Shown here piece after piece: positions 1 to 11,061 of a stretch of 64,000 nucleotides of DNA; the stretch's first letter is position 1, and every line of letters begins with the position of its first letter. The notes under the pieces are model-generated. The model had not been told where the DNA came from. It was given only the letters and a program-made list of their open reading frames with translations, and ran no database searches. This DNA is from Acanthosepion lycidas (taxonomy: Eukaryota; Mollusca; Cephalopoda; Sepiida; Sepiidae), in assembly GCA_963932145.1 (NCBI GenBank), contig OZ010616.1:52720671-52784670 (forward strand), read 5' to 3'. The translations under genes were made by a program, and so were the position numbers.

Positions 1-504
1 TCAAATTTTCTTGTTATTCTTTTCTTTTTCTTTTTTTAATTTCATTTCTTTGCTTCCTGTCATTAAAAATATTAATTATTTTAAATTTAAATACAATTTT
101 ATTTCCGATTACCCAGAAGTCAAGTTTATGACTTTTTGGCAAACATAAATAAAAATTCCGTCAATAAGATGTAGTATCAAACAGACATTTTTTTTCTATC
201 ATGCTCCTTTTTTTATGCATTATCACTCTTCAGCCATATTTGTTGTTTTAGATTTTAGGTTTAGTGAAGATTAGAATTGTAATAAAGCCTAAACATATGA
301 AAGTGAATTTATATATTTTATTTTGTTCATAAGAATTTTCAACAAAAATATTAAACAATATGTATTTATTTGATTGATTATTTACAAGAATAATTTTATA
401 TTTAAAACATTCTAAAAACTAATAGAACTAATGCAATACAATATTTATCAATTACCGATTTATAAAGAAATAAATATGAAAAAAACAAGACATATGACAG
501 GATA
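1..504. other. AT-rich sequence, nothing recognised
   Basis: Low-GC sequence with T-rich runs and no frame, repeat or RNA that I recognise. Confidence 0.6.
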
Positions 505-615
505 TAATGGCTGCACTAGCGGGCTACCCACATTAAACCGGCCTTGTGCCACATTTAATCCTCGTGGGTGGATTAATAAACACTAGCAGTTGTGTCTGTC
601 ATGAAAAGAGTCAAC
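505..615. repeat. hairpin repeat with shared SINE-like core
   Basis: A core reading ccggccttgtgccacat is flanked by short inverted arms (cccacattaaa on the left, tttaatcctcgtggg on the right). A very similar block with the same core and arms lies at about 22198-22245. The core also occurs, usually on the other strand, in the SINE at 24749-24870 and in the LINE-embedded fragment near 8172-8240. I read it as a dispersed repeat using a module shared with local SINEs; the family is not recognised. Confidence 0.45.
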
Positions 616-644
616 TAGCATGACTTAGTAGATAACAGTATGGA

Positions 645-1006
645 GGTTTTTGGTTGATTTATTTTTATGGCATATCAACCATTTTGCAGGTTATTTAAAG
701 CCAGAAAACATTTTCAGATTTTAAGAATTTTTTGGAGTTAATAGTTATTTATTGATATAGATCCTACTAATTAACCCATAGCTGGGGGAAGAAAAGGTGA
801 ATTCATATCTTTTCCAAGTGAATATAACAAACATGTGGAATTGGAGCTCAGCTCTCCAAGCCATTACCTATTATGCCACCGACACATCCAAGCTTACAGC
901 ACCTCTATTTCCAAGTGGTCGACCATCTAGGTACTGACCAGGCTCAGCAATGCTTAACTTTATTTTTCTTTGCTCAAGAACTGATGTTTCAACATTATAT
1001 GGCTAC
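645..1006 (-). mobile_element. 5S-tRNA chimeric SINE, copy A
   Basis: Read on the minus strand, the element starts with about 120 nt resembling 5S rRNA. It aligns along the whole gene: ggctac/gccata near the start, gttaagca, gagcctggtcagtacctagatgg, then ggtgctgtaagctt at the end (888-900 on the plus strand). A tRNA-like stretch follows, with an A-box-like tggcataat and a B-box-like gagctccaattcc. The body ends with the family tail (tatgggttaattagtagga, then ctggctttaaataacctgc). The 5S-plus-tRNA head order is the architecture described for AmnSINE1-type SINEs. Four more copies occur here, near 33.7, 44.7, 45.9 and 55.5 kb. The outer end of the 5S part (991-1040) is partly duplicated. Confidence 0.7.
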
Positions 1007-1094
1007 TAAAATTATTTCAACATTATATAGCTACTAAAATATTGCTCTCCCGCTCAGCAGGGAGGAAGAGTAATATTTTAGACTAGTAATTGTA

Positions 1095-2165
1095 GGAGGC
1101 AGCTGAAGTTCCAGGGACACATAATGAGGAAGAAGGGCCTGGAGAATCTGATACTCACAGGTTGAATAGAGGGAAAGAGAGGGAAGAGGCAACTGAAGTT
1201 CCTGGGACACAATGAGGAAGGAGTGCCTGGAGAATCTGATACTCACGGGTTGAATAGAGGGAAAGAGAGGGAAGAATCAGCTGAAGTTCCTAGGACGCAT
1301 AATGAGGAAGGAGGGCCTGGAGAATCTGATACTCACGGGTCGAATAGAGGGAAAGAGAGGGAAGAGGGAGCTGAAGTTCCTGGGACGCATAATGAGGAAG
1401 GAAGGCCTGGAGAATCTGATACTCACGGGTCGAATAGAGGGAAAGAGGGGGAAGAGGCAGATGAAGTTCCTGGGACACATAATGAGGAAGGAGAGCCTGG
1501 AGAATCTGATACTCACAGGTCGAATAGAGGGAAAGAGAGGGAAGAGGCAGATGAAGTTCCTGGGACACATAATGAGGAAGGAGGGCCTGGAGAATCTGAT
1601 ACTCACGGGTCGAATAGAGGGAAAGAGAGGGAAGAGGCAGCTGAAGTTCCTGGGACACATAATGAGGAAGGAGGGCCTGGAGAATCTGATACTCACGGGT
1701 CGAATAGAGGGAAAGAGAGGGAAGAGGCAGCTGAAGTTCCTGGGACATATAATGAGGAAGGAGGGCCTGGAGAAACTGATACTCACGGGTCGAATAGAGG
1801 GAAAGAGAGGGAAGAGGCAGCTGAAGTTCCTGGGACACATAATGAGGAAGGAGGGCCTGGAGAAACTGATACTCACGGGTCGAATAGAGGGAAAGAGAGG
1901 GAAGAGGCAGCTGAAGTTCCTGGGACACATAATGAGGAAGGTGGGCCTGGAGAATCTGATACTCACAGGTCGATTAGAGAGAAAGAGAGTGAAGAGGCAG
2001 CTGAAGTTCCTGGGACGCATAATGAGGAAGGAGGGCCTGGAGAAACTGATACTCATGGGTCGAATAGAGGGAAAGAGAGGGAAGAGGCAGCTGAAGTTCC
2101 TGGTACGCATAATGAGGAAGGTGGGCCTGGAGAATCTGATACTCACGGGTCGAATAGAGGGAAAG
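1095..2165 (+). repeat. 90-bp minisatellite derived from LINE RT coding sequence
   Basis: About twelve head-to-tail 90-bp units. Read in one plus frame each unit gives 30 residues including LKFLGHIMRKEGLEN and LTGRIEGKRGKRQ, a segment typical of the C-terminal part of RTE/endonuclease-RT type LINE proteins. A single-copy relative of that region lies at 35355-35715. Because 90 is a multiple of three, several frames stay open through the array (70 to 351 codons on both strands); these are by-products and not separate genes. The first two units carry TGA where later units have CGA, so the coding frame is closed at the 5' end. Variants (gcag/gcat, agaat/agaaa) are shared between neighbouring units, as expected from local unit exchange. 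Translation of the array is unproven. Confidence 0.9.
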
Positions 2166-2345
2166 GGAGACAATGGAAAACAACGCATGACATACCTAGC
2201 GGCTCTAAGCAAGTGAATGACAGAACATAGTCTCAGGGAAGTACCTGAGGGAAAGAGTTTGTTGAGAGCTGCATAGAGATAGAAGGAGATGGAGAGGCAT
2301 GATTGCCTACATCCTGAAAGAACGTGGCGCATATAAAGAATTGTA
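2130..2345 (+). pseudogene. LINE RT C-terminal tail after the minisatellite
   Basis: The last minisatellite unit runs into RMTYLAALSK, then, after frame changes, SLREVPEGKSLLRA and a decayed 'rdrr.wr.miayvlkergt'-type ending. These blocks follow the 30-residue unit in RTE/endonuclease-RT family LINE proteins, so the array sits at its natural position inside a LINE 3' end. Stops and shifts make it non-coding. No LINE sequence is recognised 5' of the array, so the element was truncated or the rest was replaced. Confidence 0.7.
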
Positions 2346-3021
2346 GGTAGTACAGCTTTGGATTATTTTGATGTTGAAAATGCTATCAAGATAAATGCAG
2401 AGAATTATTTTAATTTTCTGCACAAGAACGGTTTTTTTTTTTTTTTAGTTATACAACATATAACTAAGCAACTTCAAGATAAAAGCCTATAGTATATAGA
2501 TAATGTAGATTCACATATGATGAAGTTGTCAAAAGAAATTCAAAGATATAAATTAATTGAATAGCCTTCCTTTAGCCAATAACCTTTCAGCCTCTCTCCA
2601 GTAATAATACAATGTAAAACTATACTCAAGCAAGGACATCTATCTAGAAAGCAATAATAATTACTGTAACGTTAAAATGAACATAATAGAAGAGTTAAAA
2701 ATAAACAAAAGAAAGGCTGATAAGTTTTTTTTACCGAATGTAAGCAGCATAAAATCATCTTAGTAATATTGTGTTAGTTTATCAAATATATGTTTCTGTG
2801 GCCTATATATTGAATTTTTATTTATAAATAATTTTTTGCATAATTGACATTTTCAAAACATTATCAGTATTTTTTTTAAAGTCATATATTAGCAAATGAA
2901 ACTCACATATTGTATTGTTTAATACAAGTATACTGTGAAACTTTTAGCAATTGGATAATACCAGTTTTATTGTAACTTGCATAATAAAATCTGACATCAT
3001 GGATTTCTTTACATTTTTACA
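2346..3021. other. AT-rich spacer, nothing recognised
   Basis: Low-GC sequence without frames of note; a T run lies near 2431-2447. Confidence 0.55.
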
Positions 3022-3190
3022 AGTAACCCGGATATAAGAGAAACCCGGATATAAGAGAGATTTTATCTGGTCCCAAATTAGAGCCTGTGTTAATGTATAT
3101 AAATTAGACCAAACCCGGATATAAGAGAAACCCGGATATAAGAGACGTCTTCTCCGGTCCCGACAACTCTCTTATATCCGGGTCACACTG
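3022..3190. mobile_element. Tigger/pogo-like palindromic MITE, degenerate copy
   Basis: Repeats of aacccggatataagaga occur four times on the left, and the inverse ctcttatatccgggtcacactg ends the right side just before a TA (3191-3192). The shorter, cleaner copy at 16457-16558 shares the ends and the internal cgggac/gacgtct segment. CAGTG-type ends next to TA fit the Tc1-mariner/pogo superfamily. The left outermost cagtg is lost. There is no coding capacity. Confidence 0.7.
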
Positions 3191-3192
3191 TA

Positions 3193-4078
3193 CATGAGTT
3201 TGTTTGAATTAGTTCTATGTTCATAACATTTAAATTGAGGTAATGTTTCTTCACTTTACCTCAATATTCATTTTATTTCATGTAATTATATATTTTGTCA
3301 TTAAATTATATAAATTTAAACCCGAGTAATTTTTTTTCAATTTACTGCAGGGACAAAAAAAAAAAAAAAGAAAAAAGGCGCCTTTCATTTTTAACCATTT
3401 AAATAGGTCAACCTGGAATAATTTTATTTTATGTTAATTCACTGTCGAACTGGTACAATTTAAATATATTGACTAATAAATAACTTGTTCTATCCCGTTT
3501 AATTAAATTATCTAGCTCTACTGTCACGGCATTTAAAAAATATTCAACGGATTTAAAATAAATAATTTAATTTTCACTATTACACATAATTTTGTAGTTT
3601 GGTGACTAGATAATTTTTTTTGGTTGATTATTTTCTTTGATCGCGTTCTTTGCTGACTTTATTTTTTAACAATAAAATCATGAACGTAAATTTCAATCGT
3701 AGAAATCAGTATGTTTGAAAGAATTTTTTTTAGAGACATACTTTTTTTTAACTGCTACTTGACAGTTCCCGGACAACTGAATTAAAATAAACTAAAAACA
3801 GACAAAAACTGTCCCTTGATTAGAAATTTAACTTATATGATAAAAATTTCAAAGACGAATAAGTTGGGATTCTTGGGTAACAGTTTTTATTCCAACCTCG
3901 TTCTTGGCATTTTTAACATTAACACATTTTTCATCTGCGGACACACGCGAACGTTAATAATGGCACCGGTAATAATCACAATTGAAAAAAAAAAAAGCGG
4001 GAAAAATGGCACAAGTGAAAAACGCACTAACAGCTTAAAATTAAACATCAGTAGATGTTTAATTATAATGTCTAATCA
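3193..4078. other. AT-rich spacer, no gene recognised
   Basis: Contains an A run near 3355-3369 and a 94-codon frame (3816-4100) with no recognisable motif that runs into the following satellite. I do not regard it as a gene. Confidence 0.5.
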
Positions 4079-4552
4079 GTATGATAAAATTGAGATGTAG
4101 TAGAGTGGGGAGGCCCCTTAGCACAGATTGGGGTAGGGTCACACGAGACATGGTTAGAGTTAAATTAAATATGATATGATAAAATTGAGATGTAGTAGAG
4201 TGGGGAGGCCGTGTATCACAGATTGGGGTAGGGTCACACGAGACATGGTTAGAGTTAAATATGATATGATAAAATTGAGATGTAGTAGAGTGGGGAGGCC
4301 GTGTATCACAGATTGGGGTAGGGTCACACGAGAGATAGTTAGAGTTAAATATGATATGATAAAATTGAGATGTAGTAGAGTGGGGAGGCCCCTTAGCACA
4401 GATTGGGGTGGGGTCACACGAGACCTGGTTAGAGTTAAATATGATATGATAAAATTGAGATGTAGTAGAGTGGGGAGGCCGTGTATCACAGATTGGGGTA
4501 GGGTCACACGAGACATGGTTTGAGTTAAATATGATATGATATTGAATTGTAG
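4079..4552. repeat. 90-bp satellite array, about 5 units
   Basis: The unit begins atgatatgataaaattgaga, continues through tagagtggggaggcc and ends agacatggttagagttaaat; the period is exactly 90 bp over most of the array. Two unit types alternate: units 1 and 4 have cccttagcac where units 2, 3 and 5 have gtgtatcac. The first junction has a 5-bp insertion. The open frames of 94, 115, 118 and 170 codons here are repeat by-products. The sequence is unrelated to the 90-bp array at 1095-2165. Confidence 0.92.
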
Positions 4553-4935
4553 TAGAGTTGGCTCGTATCATAGATTCGTTGGTGGTTCCCCATGAGTGCT
4601 ATACATCAACATTTTAATTGCATTATTATTATATTAGCACTAGTGATCACTCTAAACAGCTTCGTAATCACCATTAGACTCATCCAACTCCTTCTGAACC
4701 CTCTGCGTTGCCTCATATTTCATTTTAGTTCAATGTTTCACCTATATTGCATATGAGTCATTATTGTACATAATTAAGTTACAATAAATTTGTATTTTAT
4801 ATGTATAATACCTTATAAAAATTGACATGTAGTAGAGTGGGGAGGCCCCGTATCAAATATTCGGTGGTGGGACCCCATGAGTGCCATACACCAGTTCTGA
4901 ATCAACATTTTAATTGTATCATTATTTTCCCTTCT
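4553..4935. repeat. Diverged relatives of the 4.1-kb satellite unit
   Basis: Two segments (about 4545-4640 and 4818-4935) start with the same tagtagagt..ggaggc motif as the satellite, but then share another tail: ttcg.tggtggg..cccatgagtgc.atacat followed by caacattttaattg. This suggests the satellite grew from the 5' part of a dispersed element. Confidence 0.6.
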
Positions 4936-5196
4936 ACTTACATGTGCCATCTATTTTCGATGTTGCTGCTGTGTGACACTATTTAGCTATAAAAATTGAA
5001 CGGGAAAATTCTGAAAACAGAAAAGAAGGTTCAAGAGATATCCCGAGGGATATACCGATCAACATAAGAAGATTTTATTTTTTTCAAAAAGTCTATTCTT
5101 CTCAAGAACCCGAAGAATTGCGTCAACGATAATTTTGCGAAAAGGCAATACAGCGATCTCTGACAATGGATTGACGATCATCGTTAAATGTGCTGG

Positions 5197-6360
5197 TTAA
5201 GAAAACACAAAATAACCAGAATCGACGAAGATGCGATCTATCGGTCGAGGGTGCATAGATATAGTGTAAACAGGTAATAGAGGAAATGGCCAGACGGAAG
5301 GGTCATGTGTTAATTGCAGGAATTTTGGCAGGGTGCAAAAAGGGTTTGTGTAAACGAAATTCCAGTTGTTAATTCTAAACTGCTCATGATATGGTAACAG
5401 GATAAGAAGCAGAGGTGTCAAAGAGTTAATTAATGAAGCAAGCTTAGCCACGCCAGCACGACCGAGACGCCATTGGTCGCGTGGTAGAAATAGTGACAGG
5501 TGGAGGTAAAATATTGAGAAGGATGGAGAAGTTACTAACGCCCACCGAAAGGAATTGGTGTGAAGTACCAATGTGAGGAAGAAGGAGTTTAGGAGGATAG
5601 CTATCCTGCAACCTCTCTTCACGGACGAAGGGATCCCCCCAGGAATAGGAAGTAATTAATTTTCCTGGACGGACAACAAAGGGACCCTTGTTGGAATTCG
5701 GTTGAAGTCCATGTAAGCGAGCGCCCTTAGGCAGTTCGCCAGTTGCAGTTGGAGTTGCCGCGCAAAGCTGACCGAGAGATTCCACTTTTCCTGCCGACGC
5801 GAGAACCTCCGACTTCGCCTTTCTACAAACAGTAAGTTTATACTGACGAATAAAGCTAAGCCAGCACTTAAAAACTAATCCAGTTGACTTAGAAGACCAG
5901 AACTTACCTAGAAGTATAAAAGTGTCACTCTCAGAAGAAACGGGTTGGGAAGAAAACACACTATAGATTTATAAAAGATGATTTTCTTTCTTTAAACATA
6001 CCTGAACTTTTTTGGTTTTCATTTATTTCTTTTTGCTTATGCGACGTCACCTCCAGTTTAGACTCACCTTGCACGAAGGTGAGTCTGATTGATCTCGTCA
6101 ACCTAAGATCAAAATCACAATGTTGGTAGGTTAGACTTGAGATCGAAGTAGTTACTTCGGTAACCAGTCATTGGAAGCGAGCTGAGAACGAAGCAGTGGT
6201 GTCGAACCGGTTACATCAGCCGTTACGTATTCGTGCCATTAGAATCAACAGACCATCCCATTTGGTACCCTGACAAAAGGATCCCGCCGGTTGGCGACAA
6301 CCGCCGGTCGACCGGGTCACATATTGGTGGCAGCGACTAAGAGTCAACCCCAGAACGCCA
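5197..6360. other. GC-richer block, possible LTR-element 5' end
   Basis: This block is clearly richer in GC than its surroundings. It has minus-strand frames of 141 codons (5197-5622) and 171 codons (5444-5959) without recognisable domains, and a TATAAAAG-like site near 5964. It ends in gggtcacata followed by ttggtggcagcgac (6324-6337), the kind of sequence found where an LTR ending in CA meets a tRNA primer-binding site beginning TGG. No second LTR and no gag were seen downstream. It could instead be a host regulatory region or exon. Confidence 0.3.
6325..6337 (+). other. Primer-binding-site-like motif
   Basis: TGGTGGCAGCGAC lies directly after a CA-ending block, the spacing expected at the junction of a 5' LTR and the internal region of a Gypsy-type element. 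A match to a tRNA 3' end was not tested. Confidence 0.3.
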
Positions 6361-7150
6361 AAGTAGGTGTCACAGTTGTTGGGGAATTCTTCAAGTGACG
6401 TGATCTTTTGTTATTTGATTAATTTCTTCCACCCACGAGTTATCTCGAGGTTGGCAGTCAATAATATTATTATCAGAGGACATTTGTCTGTGTATTTATT
6501 TCCAGTTCGGTCTTATCCGGTCATCGTCAAGTACACACCATTGATCTCAGTGGCTCTTCTACCCCAAACCCACCAAAGAAGTTATAATTAAATAATAAAG
6601 GAAAAGAGAAGATTTTCTTCCAAGGATACATGGATACAAAACAGATTATAAAATCAAATGCTATCAGATGGAGATTTTTCCTACTTTAATTAATATTAAT
6701 TTCCAATTCTTAGCTGATAAGCTGAGTATTATTAAATGACTTCTTTAAAAAGATGAATAAGATGGGAAAGTAATAATTTTTCTACTACCGTAAATTACTC
6801 AGAAATCGTTACACTATTATAGTAATATTCAAAATTTAATAATGTTATGGTGTCCTCCCTCTAAGAGTCTGTTAGACTCTTCCACCTACTATAAGTTTAG
6901 TAGAAGAGAAGGTTTGGAATTCAGTGAACAGTGAGTGCTAGTTCATTTGATACACTCTCACTAGTCATGTACTACTCTTCTGGTGTACTTATTGTTTAAT
7001 ATACGATATATCTGCAAACCTGGTTTTTGTTATTACTTAACCATTTACTTGGTCACAACAAATAATAAAATAACTGATGTGTAAAACTTTGAGAAGCATA
7101 AAAACATACAACATGCGCAACAATAGTTGGTGACCACTCGTATTCGTAGA
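6361..7150. other. Spacer, nothing recognised
   Basis: Mixed AT-rich sequence. Short frames (for example 6367-6591) have no family features. Confidence 0.5.
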
Positions 7151-7590
7151 TACCCATCTATACTCATCTACTAGGGTGGCTAGCCAATCCCTGTTGCAGA
7201 CGTTCGCACAGGCACATTTGTGTTTGCCCAATAGCCACAGAGCCCGCCTGTGGTTTATACTGCAACTATGCTGAGCGACACTAGTTACAGTTTCTGGGGG
7301 AGAGCGTTTTATCTAGCGTGATCAACAATCTAAACAAAGTCATCACCCTCGGCCATGATGACTTGTGACAACGTGCTAGAACAGCTATCGACGGTCCTCA
7401 AGTGTTCCGTCTACTCAGTTTCACTCACAAGGCTTGGGTCAAACCATGGTATTGTTTTCAGGCACTTTCTAAAGGTGCTACACGCTGGAACCTCTAGATA
7501 AGTCTCCTTCCTGACAAATTGAACCTGGGTCTTATGGTCAGAAAGCGAACGTTCTCACTCGGACACTCTAGAACATACATACATATATAC
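7150..7590 (-). mobile_element. Dispersed tRNA-headed repeat, copy 1
   Basis: About 400 bp matches 61640-62080 in the same orientation. Shared blocks include gttgcagac, aggcacatttgtg, cctgtggtttatactgcaa, actcacaaggcttgggtca and a pattern of related words between them. On the minus strand the 5' end carries a tRNA-like segment with a B-box-like ggttcaatt; the 61-62 kb copy shows it better (tagcacagt ... gattcaaatctcacc). I read it as an old tRNA-derived SINE; the family name is not known to me. Confidence 0.55.
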
Positions 7591-8171
7591 ATACATACAT
7601 ACTGTTGTAACCTAGGGAAGATTACTGAATAGAATAATTACATGAAGGTCGGTAATGAATGATAATACATAGGACAAGAACAACACATATAAGATTTGCC
7701 ACTGGGGCGTAGAAGTAGTCAAGTGAATTCCACAATGAATTTACAACTGCAGACCAACACATACAATATTCACTACTGTATTTATGGGAATGGGGGCATA
7801 CCCATTATCGTCCGTAGGTATGCTACAACACATACATGTTGATTGCCCCATCTTCACAGATGACTGCCGACTTGTCCATCAACACCTACATTCAATCTAA
7901 ATCATTTCCTCTCAAATGGCTTCGAAGGTGGCTCTTCAAGCTGATTTGCAAGGCCTACTATAGATGACAGATCTGATCCAGTGTCTTCATAGGGTCAAGC
8001 GGATGTTGCTGTGGTAGGTCATCCTTGTGCACCACCCTATGCCTCTTCAATCCAGATGTTGATTCATATACTTCCCTGCAGATCATACATGTAGTATCAC
8101 CGGGTCATGGAGGTAACACAGAGTGAGGTCGTCTCTCATGTGATTTCAGATCACATGCACACACACACACA

Positions 8172-8240
8172 CACACAGTGATTTTCCAAGCGTAGCCTAG
8201 ATGTGGCACAAAGCCGAAAATATGGGGATCGAACATATAC
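8172..8240 (-). mobile_element. SINE tail fragment inside the LINE zinc finger
   Basis: The sequence gtgattttccaagc..agcctagatgtggcacaaagccgaaaatatgggg closely matches the tail of the SINE at 24749-24870, in the same orientation. It separates the first zinc-finger half from downstream LINE sequence, next to a (CA)n run at about 8158-8178, so it was added after the LINE. The tRNA head is not visible. Confidence 0.6.
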
Positions 8241-8698
8241 CCAGTATTTGACAGTAGGGTACGACCACATGTCTCACATTTCCAGCTTGCAGTGCTGTCA
8301 TCCAAGCTCCTATTAATACCTTTCCTCAAATCCCTTTTTCAGTGCTGCATGTGCTAACTTGTTTTCCTCTGCTAACACGTCCTGTTACAAAAGCCCTGCG
8401 CCACTTGCGAACACTAACAAGGTTTTCCTAGTCACCCACCCTCATCCTAAGCTCTTTCAAGTTATTCCTCACACAGTTCGTAAATCTCTTTTTTTGGCTT
8501 ATACTGAGAGCGCTTAACATTTGCAAGCTCTCCATGAAATAGCTGCTAGGGAAACCTACCGTCATCCACGTGTACTACATGTCCGGCCCATCTCATCTGG
8601 TTTTTAATCAGTAAGTTTTCTATGCTTGTACAGCAGGCGCTGAAAAGAACAGTGGTATACTTGTATCATAGACTGCCATTTTATATTAAGGATTCTCC

Positions 8699-8950
8699 TT
8701 AGACAATTTTGATGAAAGCGCTCAAGCATTTCAGGTAAATCGTCCAGACTTCTGAAGAGTACAGCAGGGCAGTTAAGATACAAATTTGGTAAACTGTCAC
8801 TTTAGTACTGCTGGTGATGCCTCTGTCTGTCCATAAATGTTTCTCTAACTTTCCAAGCGCAACCAAGGTTTTTTGGATTCGAGTGTGTACTTCAGAATCA
8901 AGGAATCCATCACAAGATAATGTACTGCCAAGGTACACAAATGTATCCAC
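8699..8950 (-). pseudogene. LINE post-RT segment
   Basis: The frame holds DTFVYLGSTLSCDG, VHTRIQK..VALGKLEKHLWTDRGI and TKVTVYQICILTALLYSSEVWT. In this LINE class such blocks lie between the RT catalytic core and the RWVGHV-type block, which is found here as QMRWAGHV near 8610. It ends at a frameshift and is not an independent gene. Confidence 0.8.
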
Positions 8951-9203
8951 AACACCTAAACAAGTGCAATTGACATACCTGTTTGGTTAAATTTAAGTCA
9001 TACCAGGAGGAGGAGTGAACATTACTTTGGTTTTCTTCAGCCTTAAGGTCAGTCCAAACGCAGCAGCAGCAGCTGAGAAACGGTCCATCAGTATCTGTAT
9101 ATCACTCTCAGAATGTGTGACAAAGCATAAAGTAACTCACGCACAAGGGTATTTAAGGTCTTAGACTTAGCGTTAAAAATTTGGAGATTGAATCTCTTAG
9201 TGG

Positions 9204-9998
9204 TTATTCGAAATCGAAGACTAATACCAATGTTGCAATCATTAAATGCATATGAGAGCCACAGTAAATAGAGAACAAGACAGGCGCAAGAATGTATCCT
9301 TGCTTAATACCATTGTCAATGGCGATTTCGTCTGACAATTCACCGTTAACTGTGACACAAGCTTTCATATTGCTGTGCAACCCCTTAAACATATTAATGA
9401 AATTGCGTGGGCATCCAAGTTTAGCAAGAACTTTCCAGGGAGCGTCACAGTTGACGGTATCAAAAGCCTTAGTTAAATCTACGAATACTTGATACAGAGG
9501 CATGATATGCTTCAGGCATTTTTCTTGCAGCTGTCGGGCCGAGAAAATCATGTCACTTATTCCCCTTCCAAGTCGAAAGCCATATACGAGGACATATATG
9601 TGATAGTAATCGGTTAATCTGGCCACGACCTTTTCAACGGATTCAAGGAGTGTTCGGTAATTGTCACAATTTGACTTGGAACCTTTTCTCTTATACAGGT
9701 AAATAAGGATACTATTAATCCAGTCAGTGGGAATAGGTGTTCCTTCCCACCTCTCAAGAATAAAGCTATGCACAGTTGAATTCACATTTTCTCCTGCATA
9801 CTGCAGTAGTTCCACAGGTATGGCATCCATCCTTGGCGCGTTACCAGCATTAATCTGACTAATGGCCAGGTCAGTTTCTTCCTTAGATGGTGAAACATCT
9901 AAATCCATGATGATGTCACACCGTGGTAAACTTTCTATAGCAGTTTCATTTAGCGGTGAGGGGTTGAAAACAAATCTGTAGAGTACTGATGCCACCAC
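9204..9998 (-). pseudogene. LINE reverse transcriptase domain, catalytic site deleted
   Basis: A 264-codon frame carries RT landmarks: GNAPRMDAIPVELLQYAG, INSILIYLYKRKGSKSNCDNYR, FRLGRGISDMIFSARQLQEK, VFVDLTKAFDTVN (first catalytic Asp present), GCPRNFINM and NGIKQGYILAPVLFSIY. The expected YADD box should follow; in the next frame (about 9110-9200) the sequence reads LVRELLYALSHI, so the two catalytic aspartates and their neighbours are gone. The open frame is a remnant without RT activity. It lies between the linker frame (10161-10616) and the post-RT frame (8699-8950). Confidence 0.9.
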
Positions 9999-10160
9999 TT
10001 CATGAAACCCTCAGAATCCTTTATTAACACTGATCCGTCTTTGGATTTGAGTGGAGACACAGAGGCTGAAGGTGGACCAAATATAGATTGCAAAAGAGAG
10101 TAGAGTCCGCGTCATGTTGTGTTGATTAGCTGCTTCTTGTATTTCAGTTGATATGTTAGA

Positions 10161-10616
10161 CTACCACTTGGTTTTCATTTCTCTCAGGGCATGTTGAAAG
10201 TTTGCTTTGTGCGTCTTAATTGATTTCTCAACTTGTGGTATGTTAATCAGATTAGGATCAGGAAGGGATTTGACTAATGATTGCTTTGTCTCAGTCAGCT
10301 GGCTGATTACGTCATCGTTCTTGTCAAACCAATCTTTGTGTTTCTTCTGCTTTAGTCCGATTATATCAGTGCCGGTTGTGCGTACCTGATCCTTGAAATT
10401 ATCCCAAATTATCCAAAATCCATTGAAGTTGGTTTTGTTAAGGACATCAGAAAGTTGCTGATGGGCACCAGGCTGTTTCATTTTCTCCACATTTATGCAC
10501 TTTGGTATTTTAATTGTAGCCATACGTACTTCTGAGCTGCAATTTAAACTTTCCCCGGACCAACTTATGGCCCGTATCATTCTCAGCAGTGCATAAAACA
10601 TGGACACTACAGACAT
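10161..10616 (-). pseudogene. LINE linker between endonuclease and RT
   Basis: This 151-codon frame contains LKQKKHKDWFDKNDDVISQL and HALREMKTKW, matching the 'hqdWFden..eI..L...k' and '..lRemqd.W' blocks N-terminal to the RT in this LINE class. The first third is read in a shifted frame of the endonuclease end. It is part of the 7895-11520 element. Confidence 0.75.
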
Positions 10617-11061
10617 CTTTTAAATTACAGCTTCTGGTAATTATATGGTCGATCATGTGTCCATGTTTTGATCTGGGGGGGGGGTCCATGTTACCTCGTG
10701 TTTATATTTTTGACGTAATGTGTTACAGAACAAAGATGAAATAGCTTCAGACCATTGTTATTGACTCTTTCAATTCCGTAGCGACCAAATGCATTCCATA
10801 GCTGGTGCTCTCTACCCACTTGGGCGTTGAGATCCCCAAGGAAAATTAGCTTTTCCTCTTTTGATGTCACTTATTGGTCTCTTGAAGAGCTCCACAGAAC
10901 TGAGTAATTGCTTCATCAGAAACCAGCCATGACACAGAAAGGATGGACATATAACGTTCACAAAAAAGTAGGACACGTAGCTTCATGATATAATCATTGA
11001 TGCTAGAGGGGAAGTCTATCCTGTCAGCAAGAGAGGAGCTGATAGCAAAGTGTCGTGGCCT

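Noticed and set aside
888..1006. A 5S rRNA gene
   Set aside because: The match is diverged, is followed by a tRNA-like part and SINE body, and recurs with the same body at other sites.
1223..2332. Open frames of 335, 351, 304 and 212 codons on both strands as genes
   Set aside because: All are the 90-bp tandem unit read in different frames; period divisible by three keeps them open. Only one frame has LINE protein similarity, and that part is a dead fragment.
4059..4571. 170-codon minus frame as a repeat protein
   Set aside because: It is the 90-bp satellite read in frame, with no similarity outside the array.
5444..5959. 171-codon minus frame as a protein gene
   Set aside because: No recognisable domain; frame length is unremarkable at the higher GC of this block; more likely part of an LTR-like or regulatory block.
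8020..8290. A host C2H2 zinc-finger gene
   Set aside because: The fingers follow LINE RT and post-RT sequence in the normal order, so they are the LINE's C-terminal fingers.
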